A stretch of 64,000 nt of DNA. Source: Amycolatopsis sp. FBCC-B4732 (GTDB lineage: Bacteria; Actinomycetota; Actinomycetes; Mycobacteriales; Pseudonocardiaceae). Position 1 is the first letter of the stretch. Each line of letters opens with the position of its first letter. The DNA lies in contig NZ_CP095376.1 of NCBI RefSeq assembly GCF_023008405.1, positions 4,550,001 to 4,614,000 on the forward strand. Reading direction: 5' to 3'. The notes below the pieces were generated by a model. It was not told where the DNA came from. It ran no database searches and was given only the letters and a program-made list of their open reading frames with translations. Both the position numbers and the translations under genes were made by a program. Positions 33,976 through 42,778 of the stretch are shown here, one piece after another.

Positions 33976-35593
33976 ATGTCCGAAACGGCGACCCGCGCGA
34001 CCCCGATCCCCCACCGTCCCGTGCGGCGGGGCCTGCGAGGCGCCACGCTCCTCAAGACCATCCGCACCACCGACCACAAGACGATCGGCGTGCTGTACCT
34101 GTCGACGTCGTTCGGGTTCTTCCTGATCGGCGGCTTGACGGCGCTGCTGATGCGGGCCGAGCTGGCGCGTCCCGGCCTGCAGTTCCTCTCCCCGGAGCAG
34201 TACAACCAGCTGTTCACCATGCACGGCACGATCATGCTGCTGCTCTACGCGACGCCCAACTTGTTCGGGTTCGCGAACTTCGTCCTGCCGCTGCAGATCG
34301 GCTCGCCGGACGTGGCGTTCCCGCGCCTCAACGCGTTTTCCTACTGGCTCTACCTCTTCGGCGGCCTGATCGTGCTGTCCGGCTACCTCACCCCCGGCGG
34401 CCCGCCGGACTTCGGCTGGACCGCGTACACCCCGCTGTCCAACGCCATCCACTCCCCCGGCGTCGGCGGCGGCCTGTGGATCACCGGCCTGATCGTCACC
34501 GGTCTCGGCACCATCCTCTGCGCGGTCAACATGATCACGACCATCGTCTGCCTGCGCTGCCCCGGGATGCTCACGTGGCGGATGCCGATCTTCACCTGGA
34601 ACATCCTGTTCACGTCGGTGCCGATCCTGCTCGCGTTCCCGATCCTCACCGCCGCGCTGTTCGCGCTGCTGGTGTACGTGGTCGCGTTGCCGTACTTCGG
34701 GATCGTCACCGAGATCATCCCGGTGTTCAGCCGGAAGCCGTTGTTCGGCTACCAGACGATGGTGTTCGCGACGATCGGCATCACGGCGCTGTCGGCCGCG
34801 GTCTGGGCGCACCACATGTTCGCCACCGGCGCCGTGCTGCTGCCGTTCTTCACGATCATGACGTTCCTCATCGCCGTGCCGACCGGGATCAAGTTCTTCA
34901 ACTGGATCGGCACGATGTGGCGGGGTCAGCTGACGTTCGAGTCGCCGATGCTGTGGTCGGTCGGCTTCCTCGTCACGTTCCTGCTCGGCGGGCTGACCGG
35001 GATCATCCTCGCGTCCCCGCCGCTGGACTTCCACATCCACGACAGTCGCCCACTTCCACTACGTGCTCTTCGGCACGATCGTGTTCGCCACCTTCGCCGG
35101 CATCTACTTCTGGTTCCCCAAGATCACCGGCCGGATGCTCGACGAACGCCTGGCGAAGTGGCACTTCTGGACCACCTTCACCGGCTTCCACACGACGTTC
35201 CTCATCCAGCACCGGCTCGGCGACGCCGGCATGCCCCGCCGCTACGCCGACTACCTCTCCAGCGACGGCTTCACCCGGATGCACACCGTCTCCACGATCG
35301 GGGCGTTCCTGCTCGGCCTTTCGGTGCTGCCGTTCCTCTGGAACGTCGTCAAGAGCTACCGCTACGGCGAACCCGTCGGCGTCGACGACCCGTGGGGCTA
35401 CGGCAACTCGCTCGAGTGGGCCACCACCAGCCCGCCGCCCCGGCACAACTTCCTCGACCTGCCCCGGATCCGCTCCGAGCGCCCGGCGTTCGAGCTGCAC
35501 CACCCGCACATGGTCGAGCGGATGCGCGCGGAAGCGGCGGGCGCCACACAGCCCGACGAGCAGGGCGACAGCGACGACGTCCGGGGCCGCTGA
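33976..35593 (+). pseudogene. ctaD: Cytochrome c oxidase subunit I (ctaD) interrupted by an internal deletion/frameshift
   Basis: Haem-copper oxidase subunit I of about 540 codons. The first frame runs to 35041 with [10 protein letters not shown] (haem ligand His), WAHHMFATG (CuB His-His) and PPLDFHIHD. There the family continues D-S-Y-F-V-V-A-H-F-H; the DNA instead reads GACAG then TCGCCCACTTCCAC, i.e. about 11 nt are missing, and the remainder ([20 protein letters not shown] in parts, to GDSDDVRGR) is in a second frame. The lost residues sit beside the two haem-ligand histidines, so no functional product is expected. Either a redundant ctaD copy in decay or an assembly error. ATG 33976 chosen; no ctaC/E neighbours. 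Confidence 0.8.
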
Positions 35594-35621
35594 CGCCGGG
35601 CGCTCCCGCCGTGGCGGGTGG

Positions 35622-36833
35622 TCACTCCCCGGCGGGGCGCACCGAAATCGCCGGGCCGGTCCCGGTGCCCGCCACCGGGACCGCGCCGAACCAGTCCAGG
35701 CAGACGACCATCGCGTCGTCCTCCGCCTGGCCGCCGTGCCGGCGCGAAGTCAGCTCCCGCAGCACCGCGCCCGGCACGTGCGCGGCGGGCAGGTCGGCGG
35801 TCGCGGTGACCGCCTCGGCGAGTTCGCGGTCGCCGTAGCGCTCGCCGTGCGTGCCGACCGCGTTGTAGACGCCGTCGCTGACGAACACGAACCGGTCACC
35901 CTCGGCGGCCTGGAGGCTTTCCACCTCGTAGATCGTGCCGTCGAACGTACCGAGCGGCAGCTGCTCGTCGAACAGGACCCGCTCGGCCTTCCCGTCCCGC
36001 AGCCGCCAGAGCCGGGGCGAACCGGCGTCGACGACGGCGACCGACCCGGTGGCGAGGTCGAACTCCAGCAGCAGCGCGGCCACGTGCTCGGCGCCGCGGT
36101 GGTGCGCGTAGAGCGCCTGGTCGGCGAGCTCGGCCTGCGCGTCGAGGGGGATCCCGGCGCGGCGGGCGTTGCGCAGCGCGTTGATCGCGAGGTTGGTCAG
36201 CAGGGCCGCCTCGCTGCCCTCGCCCATGCCGTTGATCAGCGTGACGGCGAGCTTGCTCGCGGACGCCGACCAGTCGAAGCAGTCGCCGTAGATGGCGTAG
36301 GCGGGCTCGAGCTGGCCGCCGAGCGCGAACTCGGCGCGGGTGCAGGCGCGGCCGGGCAGCAGCTGCCACTGCATCTCCGCGGCGAGCGTCAGCCGCGAGG
36401 AGCGCCGGGCCTGGATGTAGAGGTCGGTGTCGCGGTCGGCGACGAACAGTTCGTGGGCCACGGCTTCGGCGAACCGCTCGAGCTCGGCCCAGACGGGCGG
36501 CTCGGGTTCGGCGGGCAACGTCACGGCCAGGACGCCGAGCCGGTCCCCGCGCACGCTGACCGGGAAGTACCCGGTGACGCCGTCCGCGGCCGGCTCGAAC
36601 GTCGCCGCCTGCGCGACGAAGGCCGCGCCCGGCGTGGTCCCCTCGACCGGGATCGGCTCCGACGAGTAGGGCTGTTCGCCCACCTGGCACAGTTCGGTCA
36701 GCGCGTAGTCGGCCATCAGCAGTTCGACCGCCCCGGCACCGAAGTGCTCGCGCAGCGCCGAGCGCAAAGCCCTGGTCAGGTCGTGCGGCGGTACGTCACG
36801 GAGGAGACGCTCCACCGCCAGGGATCTGTCCAA
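35622..36833 (-). CDS. GAF-domain SpoIIE-family PP2C protein phosphatase
   Basis: 403 residues, soluble. The N-terminal half (about 10-150) is GAF-like ([40 protein letters not shown]), the C-terminal half a SpoIIE/RsbU phosphatase domain: [20 protein letters not shown] (metal Asp region, in parts), [19 protein letters not shown] and [13 protein letters not shown]. It should dephosphorylate a STAS antagonist when the GAF senses its signal. TTG at 36833 is preferred: AGGAGG lies 6 nt upstream; GTG at 36851 is the alternative. Divergent from the MarR-rsb gene set, hence a probable input to that network. Confidence 0.83.
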   Translation of the reverse strand: MDRSLAVERLLRDVPPHDLTRALRSALREHFGAGAVELLMADYALTELCQVGEQPYSSEPIPVEGTTPGAAFVAQAATFEPAADGVTGYFPVSVRGDRLGVLAVTLPAEPEPPVWAELERFAEAVAHELFVADRDTDLYIQARRSSRLTLAAEMQWQLLPGRACTRAEFALGGQLEPAYAIYGDCFDWSASASKLAVTLINGMGEGSEAALLTNLAINALRNARRAGIPLDAQAELADQALYAHHRGAEHVAALLLEFDLATGSVAVVDAGSPRLWRLRDGKAERVLFDEQLPLGTFDGTIYEVESLQAAEGDRFVFVSDGVYNAVGTHGERYGDRELAEAVTATADLPAAHVPGAVLRELTSRRHGGQAEDDAMVVCLDWFGAVPVAGTGTGPAISVRPAGE

Positions 36834-36963
36834 CGCCTGCCTCCTGCTCACGGGTCCGCGCGCGCCGGCGCGGGCAAGTCTGTCGAGTCTGCGCCGCTCC
36901 GGCGTGCCGGGTCTACGGCGATTCGCGTGAGCTGTGCTGCCGGTTCAGCATAGGGATGTCAGA

Positions 36964-37425
36964 GTGGACGCCGTGGATCGATCCCGCGAGCAGGCCGTCC
37001 CGGACGGCGTGGCCGCTCTCGCGCGCCTCATCGAATCGGTCCTGGAAGGCGCGCAGGACGTGTCGCCGCGGCCGCTGTCGGTGTCGCAGCTGCGCGCGGT
37101 CGTCGCGCTCGACCGCCGTGACGGGGTCAACCTGCGGGAACTGGCCGAGCAGCTCGACTCGACCCCGCCGCTGGTGAGCAGGCTGTGCGACCGGCTGGAG
37201 GCGGTGGGCTTCCTGGAACGCCTGCCCAGCGCGCGCAGCAGGCGGGAGCTGACGCTGCGGCTGTCCGACCGCGGCCGCGCGTACCTGCAGGACCTGCGGT
37301 CCCGGCGCCGGGACCGCGTCGAGACACTGCTGGCGAAGATGACACCGGCCGGCCGGGCCGCGCTCGCCGGCGGGCTGGCGGAGTACCTGGCCCTCGCGGA
37401 CCGGACCCCGGATTTGCATCGCTGA
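36964..37425 (+). CDS. MarR-family transcriptional regulator next to the rsb operon
   Basis: 153 residues. Winged helix visible as LSVSQLRAVVALDRRDGVNL, LAEQLDSTPPLVSRLCDRLE (recognition helix) and the wing RSRRELTLRLSDRG. It sits 73 bp before rsbR in the same direction, separated by a promoter covered by an inverted repeat, so it may repress the rsb operon and/or itself. Start GTG at 36964 (36973 is possible). Confidence 0.83.
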   Translation: MDAVDRSREQAVPDGVAALARLIESVLEGAQDVSPRPLSVSQLRAVVALDRRDGVNLRELAEQLDSTPPLVSRLCDRLEAVGFLERLPSARSRRELTLRLSDRGRAYLQDLRSRRRDRVETLLAKMTPAGRAALAGGLAEYLALADRTPDLHR

Positions 37426-37451
37426 CACAACTGTTGTTATATGACAACAGT
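37414..37451 (+). promoter_or_regulatory. rsb operon promoter overlapped by an inverted-repeat operator
   Basis: TTGCAT (37414-37419), 17 nt, TTATAT (37437-37442) is one of the best sigma-A-type promoters in the window. The -10 is embedded in a perfect inverted repeat ACTGTTGT-TATATG-ACAACAGT (37430-37451), an ideal repressor site for the adjacent MarR protein. The AT-rich stretch is striking against the background. Confidence 0.65.
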
Positions 37452-37498
37452 CAACCGGCGTACAGCAGAGCGCGCCCCGATCACTCGAGGAGGGCTCG

Positions 37499-38359
37499 GT
37501 GCTGGGCACGGACGACAGCCAGGTCCGCGCGGTGCTCGCGCGCGTGCTGGAGGAAGACCGGGCCGCACTGGCCGGGGACTGGGCCGGCCAGGAACCCGAC
37601 GGCGGCCGGATCGGCCAAGAGCTCCGCCGCGAAGCCGCCGGTCTGCTCGACGCGCTGCGCACCGCGATCGCCGGGACGCTGCCGGTGTCCCGGATCGTCG
37701 ACCAGGACCCCGCGGTGCGGGACGCGCTGACGTCGCTTTCCGAGCGCCGGGCCCGCGCGGGTGCCGAACCGCGGGCCACGGCCATGGCGATCCACGCGCT
37801 CAAGCGCACGATGCTGGGCGCGATCGAGCGGCACACCGAGGACTCCGCGCTGCGCTACCGGGCCGCGCTGCTGGTCAACGAGCTGCTCGACAGCGCGGGC
37901 GTGCTGACCTTCGAGGTCTACGCGGCGGGCCGGGAACGGATCATCCGCGAGCAGCACAGCCAGGTGCTCGAGCTGTCCACGCCGGTCCTGCGGCTGTGGC
38001 GCCACGTCCTCGCGGTGCCCCTGATCGGCACGCTCGACAGCGCCCGGACGCAGGTCGTGATGAACAACCTCCTGGAGTCGATCCAGGCCAACGAGGCGCG
38101 GGTCGCGATCATCGACATCACCGGCGTCCCGACCGTCGACACCGCCGTGGCGCAGCACCTGCTGCAGACCGTCAGCGCCGTCCGGCTGATGGGCGCGGAG
38201 TGCGTGGTCAGCGGCATCCGCCCGTCGATCGCGCAGACCATCACGCAGCTGGGCATCGACCTCTCGCACATCGTCACCCGCGGCTCGCTCGCCGACGCGC
38301 TGGCGAGCGCGATGCAGCTCACCGGCGACACCGCCGCCCGGCCGGGCGTGACCGGGTGA
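37499..38359 (+). CDS. rsbR: RsbR-family stressosome protein
   Basis: 286 residues. The first 150 form a divergent helical sensor domain; residues about 160-275 are a STAS domain of RsbR type: VPLIGTLDSARTQVVMNNLL, IIDITGVPTVDTAVAQHLLQ, GAECVVSGIRPSIAQTITQL. Ser181 (GTLDSART) and Thr215 (TVDTAV) occupy the positions of the two RsbT-phosphorylated residues of Bacillus RsbRA. With RsbS it should build the stressosome core that holds RsbT until stress. GTG start at 37499; its stop overlaps the rsbS start by 4 bp. Confidence 0.9.
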   Translation: MLGTDDSQVRAVLARVLEEDRAALAGDWAGQEPDGGRIGQELRREAAGLLDALRTAIAGTLPVSRIVDQDPAVRDALTSLSERRARAGAEPRATAMAIHALKRTMLGAIERHTEDSALRYRAALLVNELLDSAGVLTFEVYAAGRERIIREQHSQVLELSTPVLRLWRHVLAVPLIGTLDSARTQVVMNNLLESIQANEARVAIIDITGVPTVDTAVAQHLLQTVSAVRLMGAECVVSGIRPSIAQTITQLGIDLSHIVTRGSLADALASAMQLTGDTAARPGVTG

Positions 38360-38739
38360 ACGCCGGCCTGCCCATCCTGAAACTCGGGGACATCCTGCTC
38401 GGCGGGCTGCTGAGCGACCTGGACGACAAGACCGCGCTCGCGTTCACCGACGAGCTGACCGCGCGGATCGCGGACGAGGGCATCCGCGGCGTCATCATCG
38501 ACATCTCCCGGCTGGAGATCGTCGACTCCTTCGTCGCCCGCGTGCTCATGCAGCTGGCCGGCACCGGCCGGCTGCTCGGTGCCCGGATGATCGTGGCGGG
38601 GATGCGCCCGGCCGTCGCGCTGACGCTGACCGAGCTCGGCCTGCCGCTGACCGGGGTCCGGACGGCGCTGAACGCGGAACAGGCGATGGAGCTGCTGGGC
38701 TGGCGCCGTCCCGCCGAAGAGGCGCCCCATGCTTCCTGA
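38356..38739 (+). CDS. rsbS: RsbS stressosome scaffold, STAS protein
   Basis: 127 residues, a bare STAS domain nearly identical in pattern to Bacillus RsbS: PILKLGDILLGGLLSDLDD, GVIIDISRLEIVDSFVARVL and MIVAGMRPAVALTLTELGL. Ser58 in IVDSF is the residue phosphorylated by RsbT to release it. Start GTG overlaps rsbR by 4 bp and its end overlaps rsbT by 11 bp, consistent with fixed stoichiometry. Confidence 0.93.
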   Translation: MNAGLPILKLGDILLGGLLSDLDDKTALAFTDELTARIADEGIRGVIIDISRLEIVDSFVARVLMQLAGTGRLLGARMIVAGMRPAVALTLTELGLPLTGVRTALNAEQAMELLGWRRPAEEAPHAS

Positions 38740-39151
38740 CGAGCGAACGGTCCCGCCCGCCGAGCACCCCGTCCGGGTCGAGGAAGACCTCCTCGCCGCC
38801 CGGCACGCCGTGCGGGCCGCCGCCGTCTCCGCCGGGTTCTCGATCGTCGACCAGACGAAGATCGTCACCGCGGCCAGCGAGCTGGTCCGCAACGCCTACA
38901 TCCACGGCGGCGGCGGCACGATGACCGTCGACGTGGTGCGGGAACCCGCCGGGCGGACCGGGCTGCGGCTGCGGGTCCGCGACGAAGGCCCGGGGATCGC
39001 CGACGTCGAGCAGGCGATGACCGACGGGTTCAGCACCGGCGCCGGACTGGGGCACGGCCTCGGTGGCACCCGCCGTCTGGTCCACGACTTCGACCTCGAC
39101 ACCGAGCCCGGCCGCGGCACCACCGTCACGGTCGCGCGCTGGCAGCCGTGA
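38729..39151 (+). CDS. rsbT: RsbT serine/threonine kinase of the stressosome
   Basis: 140 residues, GHKL kinase: QTKIVTAASELVRNAYIHGG (N box with Glu and Asn), VRDEGPGIADVEQAM (G1) and LGHGLGGTRRLVHDFDLDTE (G2, in parts). RsbT phosphorylates RsbR and RsbS on stress, leaves the complex and activates the RsbU phosphatase. Overlaps rsbS by 11 bp and the next gene by 4 bp. Confidence 0.92.
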   Translation: MLPDERTVPPAEHPVRVEEDLLAARHAVRAAAVSAGFSIVDQTKIVTAASELVRNAYIHGGGGTMTVDVVREPAGRTGLRLRVRDEGPGIADVEQAMTDGFSTGAGLGHGLGGTRRLVHDFDLDTEPGRGTTVTVARWQP

Positions 39152-40140
39152 CCGCCACCGTCGCCGAGCAGACCAGCCGCATCCGCGTCGACCACCCCAG
39201 CGCCGCGTACGCCGCCGCCCGCGTCGCCCGCGAGACCGCGCACGCGGCCGGGCTCCCGGACGTGCTGGCCGAACGCGCCGCGGTCGTGGCCGCCGAGCTC
39301 GCGGGCAACATCGACAAGCACACCACCGGCGGCTCGGTGTTCGTGCAGCGGTCGCTGACCGGGCGCGGCGTCGACGTGCTGGCCGCCGACGACGGGCCCG
39401 GCATGGCCGACCTCGACCACTGGCTGCTGGACGGCAACACGACCACCGCCACGCTCGGCACCGGCCTCGGCGCGGTGCTCCGGATGGCGACCGGGTTCCG
39501 GATCACGTCCTCGCCCGCGACCGGGACGCTCGCCGCCGCCCGGCTGCTGGCGCCCGCGCCGCCCCCGCCCGGCGGCGCGATCGGGCACTTCCGCCTGGCG
39601 CGCGAAGGCGAACAGCACTGCGGTGACGCCGTCGCGCTGGCCGACGTCACCGGCAGCCGGACCGCCGTCGTCGCCGACGGGCTCGGCCACGGGCCTGAAG
39701 CCGCCGAAGCCGCCGAAGCCGCGCTGCGCGTGTTCGCCGAGAACCCGGACCGCCCGCTGCCGCACCAGCTCACGAACATGCACCGCGCGCTCCGCACGAC
39801 CCGGGGTGCCGCGGTCGCGCTGGTGCGGATCGCGCCGCGGCGGCTCGAGTTCTGCGGCGTCGGCAACGTCAGCGGCGCGAGCGTCGGCGACGGCCCGTCC
39901 CGGCTGCTGCTCAGCACCCCCGGCATCGTCGGGTTCACGCTGCCGTCGGCGCCGGTCCGGCACCTGGAGCTGGCCGACGACGACGTCGTGGTCCTGCACA
40001 CCGACGGCGTCGGCACCGGGTGGCGCGTCCCCGGCCGGGCCCCCGACCTGCTGCTGCTCGCCGCGGAACTGGCCCACCGGCACCGGAACCCGCGCGACGA
40101 CGCGGCCATGCTCGCCCTGCGCGCCGGCCGGGCCGCCTGA
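39148..40140 (+). CDS. HATPase plus PP2C (RsbX-like) fusion protein
   Basis: 330 residues. Residues about 10-130 are an RsbT/RsbW-type ATPase (ERAAVVAAELAGNIDKHTTG, VLAADDGPGMADLDHW, TLGTGLGAVLRMATGF); residues about 140-325 are a SpoIIE/RsbX-type phosphatase (HCGDAVALADVTGSRTAVVA, DGLGHGPEAAEAAEA, VLHTDGVGTGW, RDDAAMLAL). Kinase-type and phosphatase domains in one chain could reset RsbS/RsbR by dephosphorylation and sense ATP. Such fusions occur in proteobacterial and actinobacterial stressosome operons. Contains a small GCCGAA triplet repeat (around 39701-39720). Confidence 0.85.
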   Translation: MTATVAEQTSRIRVDHPSAAYAAARVARETAHAAGLPDVLAERAAVVAAELAGNIDKHTTGGSVFVQRSLTGRGVDVLAADDGPGMADLDHWLLDGNTTTATLGTGLGAVLRMATGFRITSSPATGTLAAARLLAPAPPPPGGAIGHFRLAREGEQHCGDAVALADVTGSRTAVVADGLGHGPEAAEAAEAALRVFAENPDRPLPHQLTNMHRALRTTRGAAVALVRIAPRRLEFCGVGNVSGASVGDGPSRLLLSTPGIVGFTLPSAPVRHLELADDDVVVLHTDGVGTGWRVPGRAPDLLLLAAELAHRHRNPRDDAAMLALRAGRAA

Positions 40141-41339
40141 TGCGCCCCGACCTGGACCGGATCCGGGCGCGGCTGCGCACCGCCTGCGGCGAAGCCGGCG
40201 TCGACCCCGGCGACCGCGCGCGGCTGGTGCTCGCCGTGACCCTGCTCGCCGAACCCGCCCTCACCGCCGGCGAAACCGTCGACGTGGCCACGGCGGCCTC
40301 GGACCGGCGGCTGGCCGTCACCGCGCGGCTCGACCACGCGGTGAGCCAGCACAGCCGCAACGCCCTGCCCCTGCTGCCCGAAAGGGGCGACGACGAGACG
40401 CTCACCTGGCACCTCGCCGGCGGCGGGCCGGTGACGCCCGCCGACCCCGACGACGAGCGGGCGACGCGCGAGGAGATGCTCGCGCTGATCTCCCGCGCCG
40501 ACACGCTCACGCAGGAACAGCGGCAGCTCAAGCACGAGCTGGCGGAAACCAACAGCGGCGTGCTCGCGATGTACGTCGACCTCGAACAGCGCGACGAGCA
40601 GCTCCGCCGCGCGCACGCGGTCATCTTCCGCGAGCTGGAGGACGCGCTGCGCCCGCGCCCGCCCGCGGTGGCGGGCCTGGAGCTGGCCGTCCACTACTCC
40701 CCGACCGACCAGGACTCCCCCACCGGCGGCGACCTCTACGACTGGTTCGTGCTGCCCGACGGCCAGGTTCACGTGACGCTGGTCGACGCGGTCGGCCACG
40801 GCGTCACCTCGACGCGGCACGCGCTCACCGTGACCCACGCGATCCGCACGCTGGCGCTGGAGGGGCACCCGTTCCCCGACCTGATCGCGCGCGCGTCCCG
40901 CACCCTGGCCGCGATCGAGCCCGACCTGATGGCCACGGTCATCCTCGCCCGCGCCGACCCGGCGACCGGCCGCACCCGCCTGGCGAACGGCGGCCACCCG
41001 GAACCCGTACTGGTCAAGGCATCCGGCCCGGCCCGCCTCCTGCCCGCCCCGGTCATCGGCCGCGGCGTCGGCTTCCCCGACCCCGGCAGCGGCCGGCTGG
41101 TCGAGGTGGATCTCGACCCGGGCGACACGCTGCTGCTCTACACCGACGGCCTGGTGGAGAGCCGCAAGGACATCGACGAAGGCCAGGTCCGGCTGCTGGC
41201 GCTGGCGGAGACCCACCGCACGCACCCGGCCGCGACGCTGCCCCGCGAGCTGGTGACCCGCATGCACGACGTGGTCCGCCACGCCGACGACACGGTGGTT
41301 CTGGTGCTGCGCCGCCCCACTGTCCATTCCGGACAGTAG
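40140..41339 (+). CDS. RsbU-like SpoIIE phosphatase with coiled-coil linker
   Basis: 399 residues. The N-terminal 110 residues look like a degenerate ATPase-type or RsbT-binding domain (ARLVLAVTLLAEPAL), residues about 110-170 a coiled coil (EEMLALISRADTLTQEQRQL, KHELAETNSG), residues about 175-395 the PP2C domain: GGDLYDWFVLPDG, LVDAVGHGVTST, LANGGHPEPVLV, YTDGLVESR and HADDTVVLVL. It is the expected output phosphatase, switched on by free RsbT to dephosphorylate an RsbV-type antagonist. Coupled to the previous gene by TGATG. No rsbV, rsbW or sigB gene follows; these must lie elsewhere. Confidence 0.87.
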   Translation: MRPDLDRIRARLRTACGEAGVDPGDRARLVLAVTLLAEPALTAGETVDVATAASDRRLAVTARLDHAVSQHSRNALPLLPERGDDETLTWHLAGGGPVTPADPDDERATREEMLALISRADTLTQEQRQLKHELAETNSGVLAMYVDLEQRDEQLRRAHAVIFRELEDALRPRPPAVAGLELAVHYSPTDQDSPTGGDLYDWFVLPDGQVHVTLVDAVGHGVTSTRHALTVTHAIRTLALEGHPFPDLIARASRTLAAIEPDLMATVILARADPATGRTRLANGGHPEPVLVKASGPARLLPAPVIGRGVGFPDPGSGRLVEVDLDPGDTLLLYTDGLVESRKDIDEGQVRLLALAETHRTHPAATLPRELVTRMHDVVRHADDTVVLVLRRPTVHSGQ

Positions 41340-41344
41340 GCACC

Positions 41345-41860
41345 GGCGGACCGGACCCGCCGAACCCGCCGGCCTGCTCCGCCGCACGGAATCCGGCGCC
41401 CCGGGAGCCCGTGGCGGGCCGCCCGCGATCCCTGCCGGACGGTAGCCGGGCCGGTTCCGCCGGCCCGCCGGTCACCTCGGCCGCAGGGATTCCGGCGTCG
41501 GCACCCGGAGCCGGGCGGGCCGCGCCCCCGGAGCCCGCGGCGGGCCGCCTCACAATCCCCTCCGGACCATAGCCGGGCCGGTTCCGCCGGCCCGCCGGTC
41601 ACCTCGACCGCAAGGACTCCGGCGCCGGCACCCAAAGCCCGAGCCAGCCACCGGTCCCACGATCACCTCGACCGCAAGGACTCCGGCACCCGCACCCGGG
41701 GCCCGAGCCAGCCGCCGATCCCACGGTCACCTCGGCCGCAAGGACTCCGGCGTCGGCACCCGGAGCCGGGCGGGCCGCGCCCCAGCGATGCGGAAACCGG
41801 CCCGGCCCCCGAACCAGGCCGCGGGCTGCCAAGAGTCCACCGCCCCCGCCGTACGAACCG
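41345..41860. repeat. Degenerate intergenic tandem-repeat array 3 (about 64-127 bp spacing)
   Basis: The motif GTCACCTCGGCCGCAAGGAC followed by TCCGGCGTCGGCACCCG recurs near 41471, 41598, 41662 and 41726; GGCCGGTTCCGCCGGCCCGC precedes the first two copies, and GAGCCGGGCGGGCCGCGCCC or CGAGCCAGCC follows each. The first pair forms a 127-bp unit, the later ones 64 bp. No credible gene in 41340-41875. Lies between the convergent rsbU-like and GntR genes. Confidence 0.85.
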
Positions 41861-41875
41861 GCCCCGGCCGCGCCG

Positions 41876-42652
41876 CTACTGGGGCCCGTTGGTCAGCGAA
41901 AGGTTGAACGTGTAGCGCGAAGCCCGGTAAACGTGCCACCCATACTCGACCACCCGGCCGGTGTCGTCGTAAGTGGTCCGCTGCATCGTGAGCAGGGCCG
42001 CACCCGGCTCCTCTCGCAACAGCTCCGCATCCTCTTCGGTCGCCGTCCGGGCGCCGATGTTCTGCTCGGCGGCGTGCAGGCGGACCCCCGCCGAGCGCAG
42101 CAGCTGGTAGAGACCGCGCTCGCGCAGCTCGTCGTCGGTCGGGTCGATGATGCCCACCGGCAGGTAGTTGTTCATCAGGGCGAGGGGTTCGCCGTCGGTG
42201 GAGCGGATCCGCGTCAGCCGGCGCACGTGGGCCAGCCCCGGCGCCTCCAGCAGCTCGGCCACCTCCGCGCCGGCGTTCTCGACGCGGTTGGCCAGCACCG
42301 CCGACTCCGGCTTGCCGCCGAGGCCGGTGAGGTCGTCGAACAGGCTGCTCAGCCGCAGCGGCCGGGCGACCTTGGTGCGGACGACCTGCGTCCCGATCCC
42401 GCGCCGTCGCACGAGCAGCCCCTGGTTGACCAGCGTCTGGATCGCCTGGCGGACGGTCGGGCGCGACAGGCGCAGGTTCGCGGCCAGGTCCACCTCGTTG
42501 CCCAGCCTGGCCCCCGCCGGCAGCCTGCCGTCCTCGATCGCGGCGTGCAGCTGCCGCGAAACCTGGAAGTACAGCGGCTCGGGGCTGCCCGGGTCCAGCA
42601 CGATCTCCCGCCCGGCATCCCAGGCCGGGGAGGTGATGTCCGGCTTGCTCAT
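41876..42652 (-). CDS. GntR-family (HutC/UTRA) transcriptional regulator
   Basis: 258 residues. N-terminal winged helix (QVSRQLHAAIEDGRLPAGAR, LAANLRLSRPTVRQAIQTLV, GLLVRRRGIGTQVV) and a C-terminal UTRA effector domain (LTRIRSTDGEPLALMNNYLP, VEYGWHVYRASRYTFNLSL). Effector is usually a sugar or its phosphate. Divergent from a Cgl0159-type gene and iolA homologue, so probably an inositol-pathway or related regulator. ATG at 42652. Confidence 0.86.
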   Translation of the reverse strand: MSKPDITSPAWDAGREIVLDPGSPEPLYFQVSRQLHAAIEDGRLPAGARLGNEVDLAANLRLSRPTVRQAIQTLVNQGLLVRRRGIGTQVVRTKVARPLRLSSLFDDLTGLGGKPESAVLANRVENAGAEVAELLEAPGLAHVRRLTRIRSTDGEPLALMNNYLPVGIIDPTDDELRERGLYQLLRSAGVRLHAAEQNIGARTATEEDAELLREEPGAALLTMQRTTYDDTGRVVEYGWHVYRASRYTFNLSLTNGPQ

Positions 42653-42695
42653 CCCCGGATGCTACCGCCTCGGCGGCCACTGTAGGGATGACGTG

Positions 42696-42715
42696 TTGTC
42701 CATATGTCTTGACAA
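42696..42715. promoter_or_regulatory. GntR operator candidate in the divergent promoter
   Basis: TTGTC (42696-42700) and GACAA (42711-42715) flank a 10-bp AT-richer centre; the TTGACA at 42709-42714 could also serve as -35 for the plus-strand genes. Arms and position fit a GntR-type site. Confidence 0.45.
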
Positions 42716-42778
42716 AGTCCGCAGCCGCTGGAATCGTCGTTCTCGGGAGGGCCGGTGCGCGGTCCGGGGAGGGGAAGC

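Noticed and set aside
33964..35838. A 624-residue protein starting with a ctaD-like domain
   Set aside because: After 35041 this frame is Arg/Leu-rich nonsense while the conserved oxidase sequence continues in another frame.
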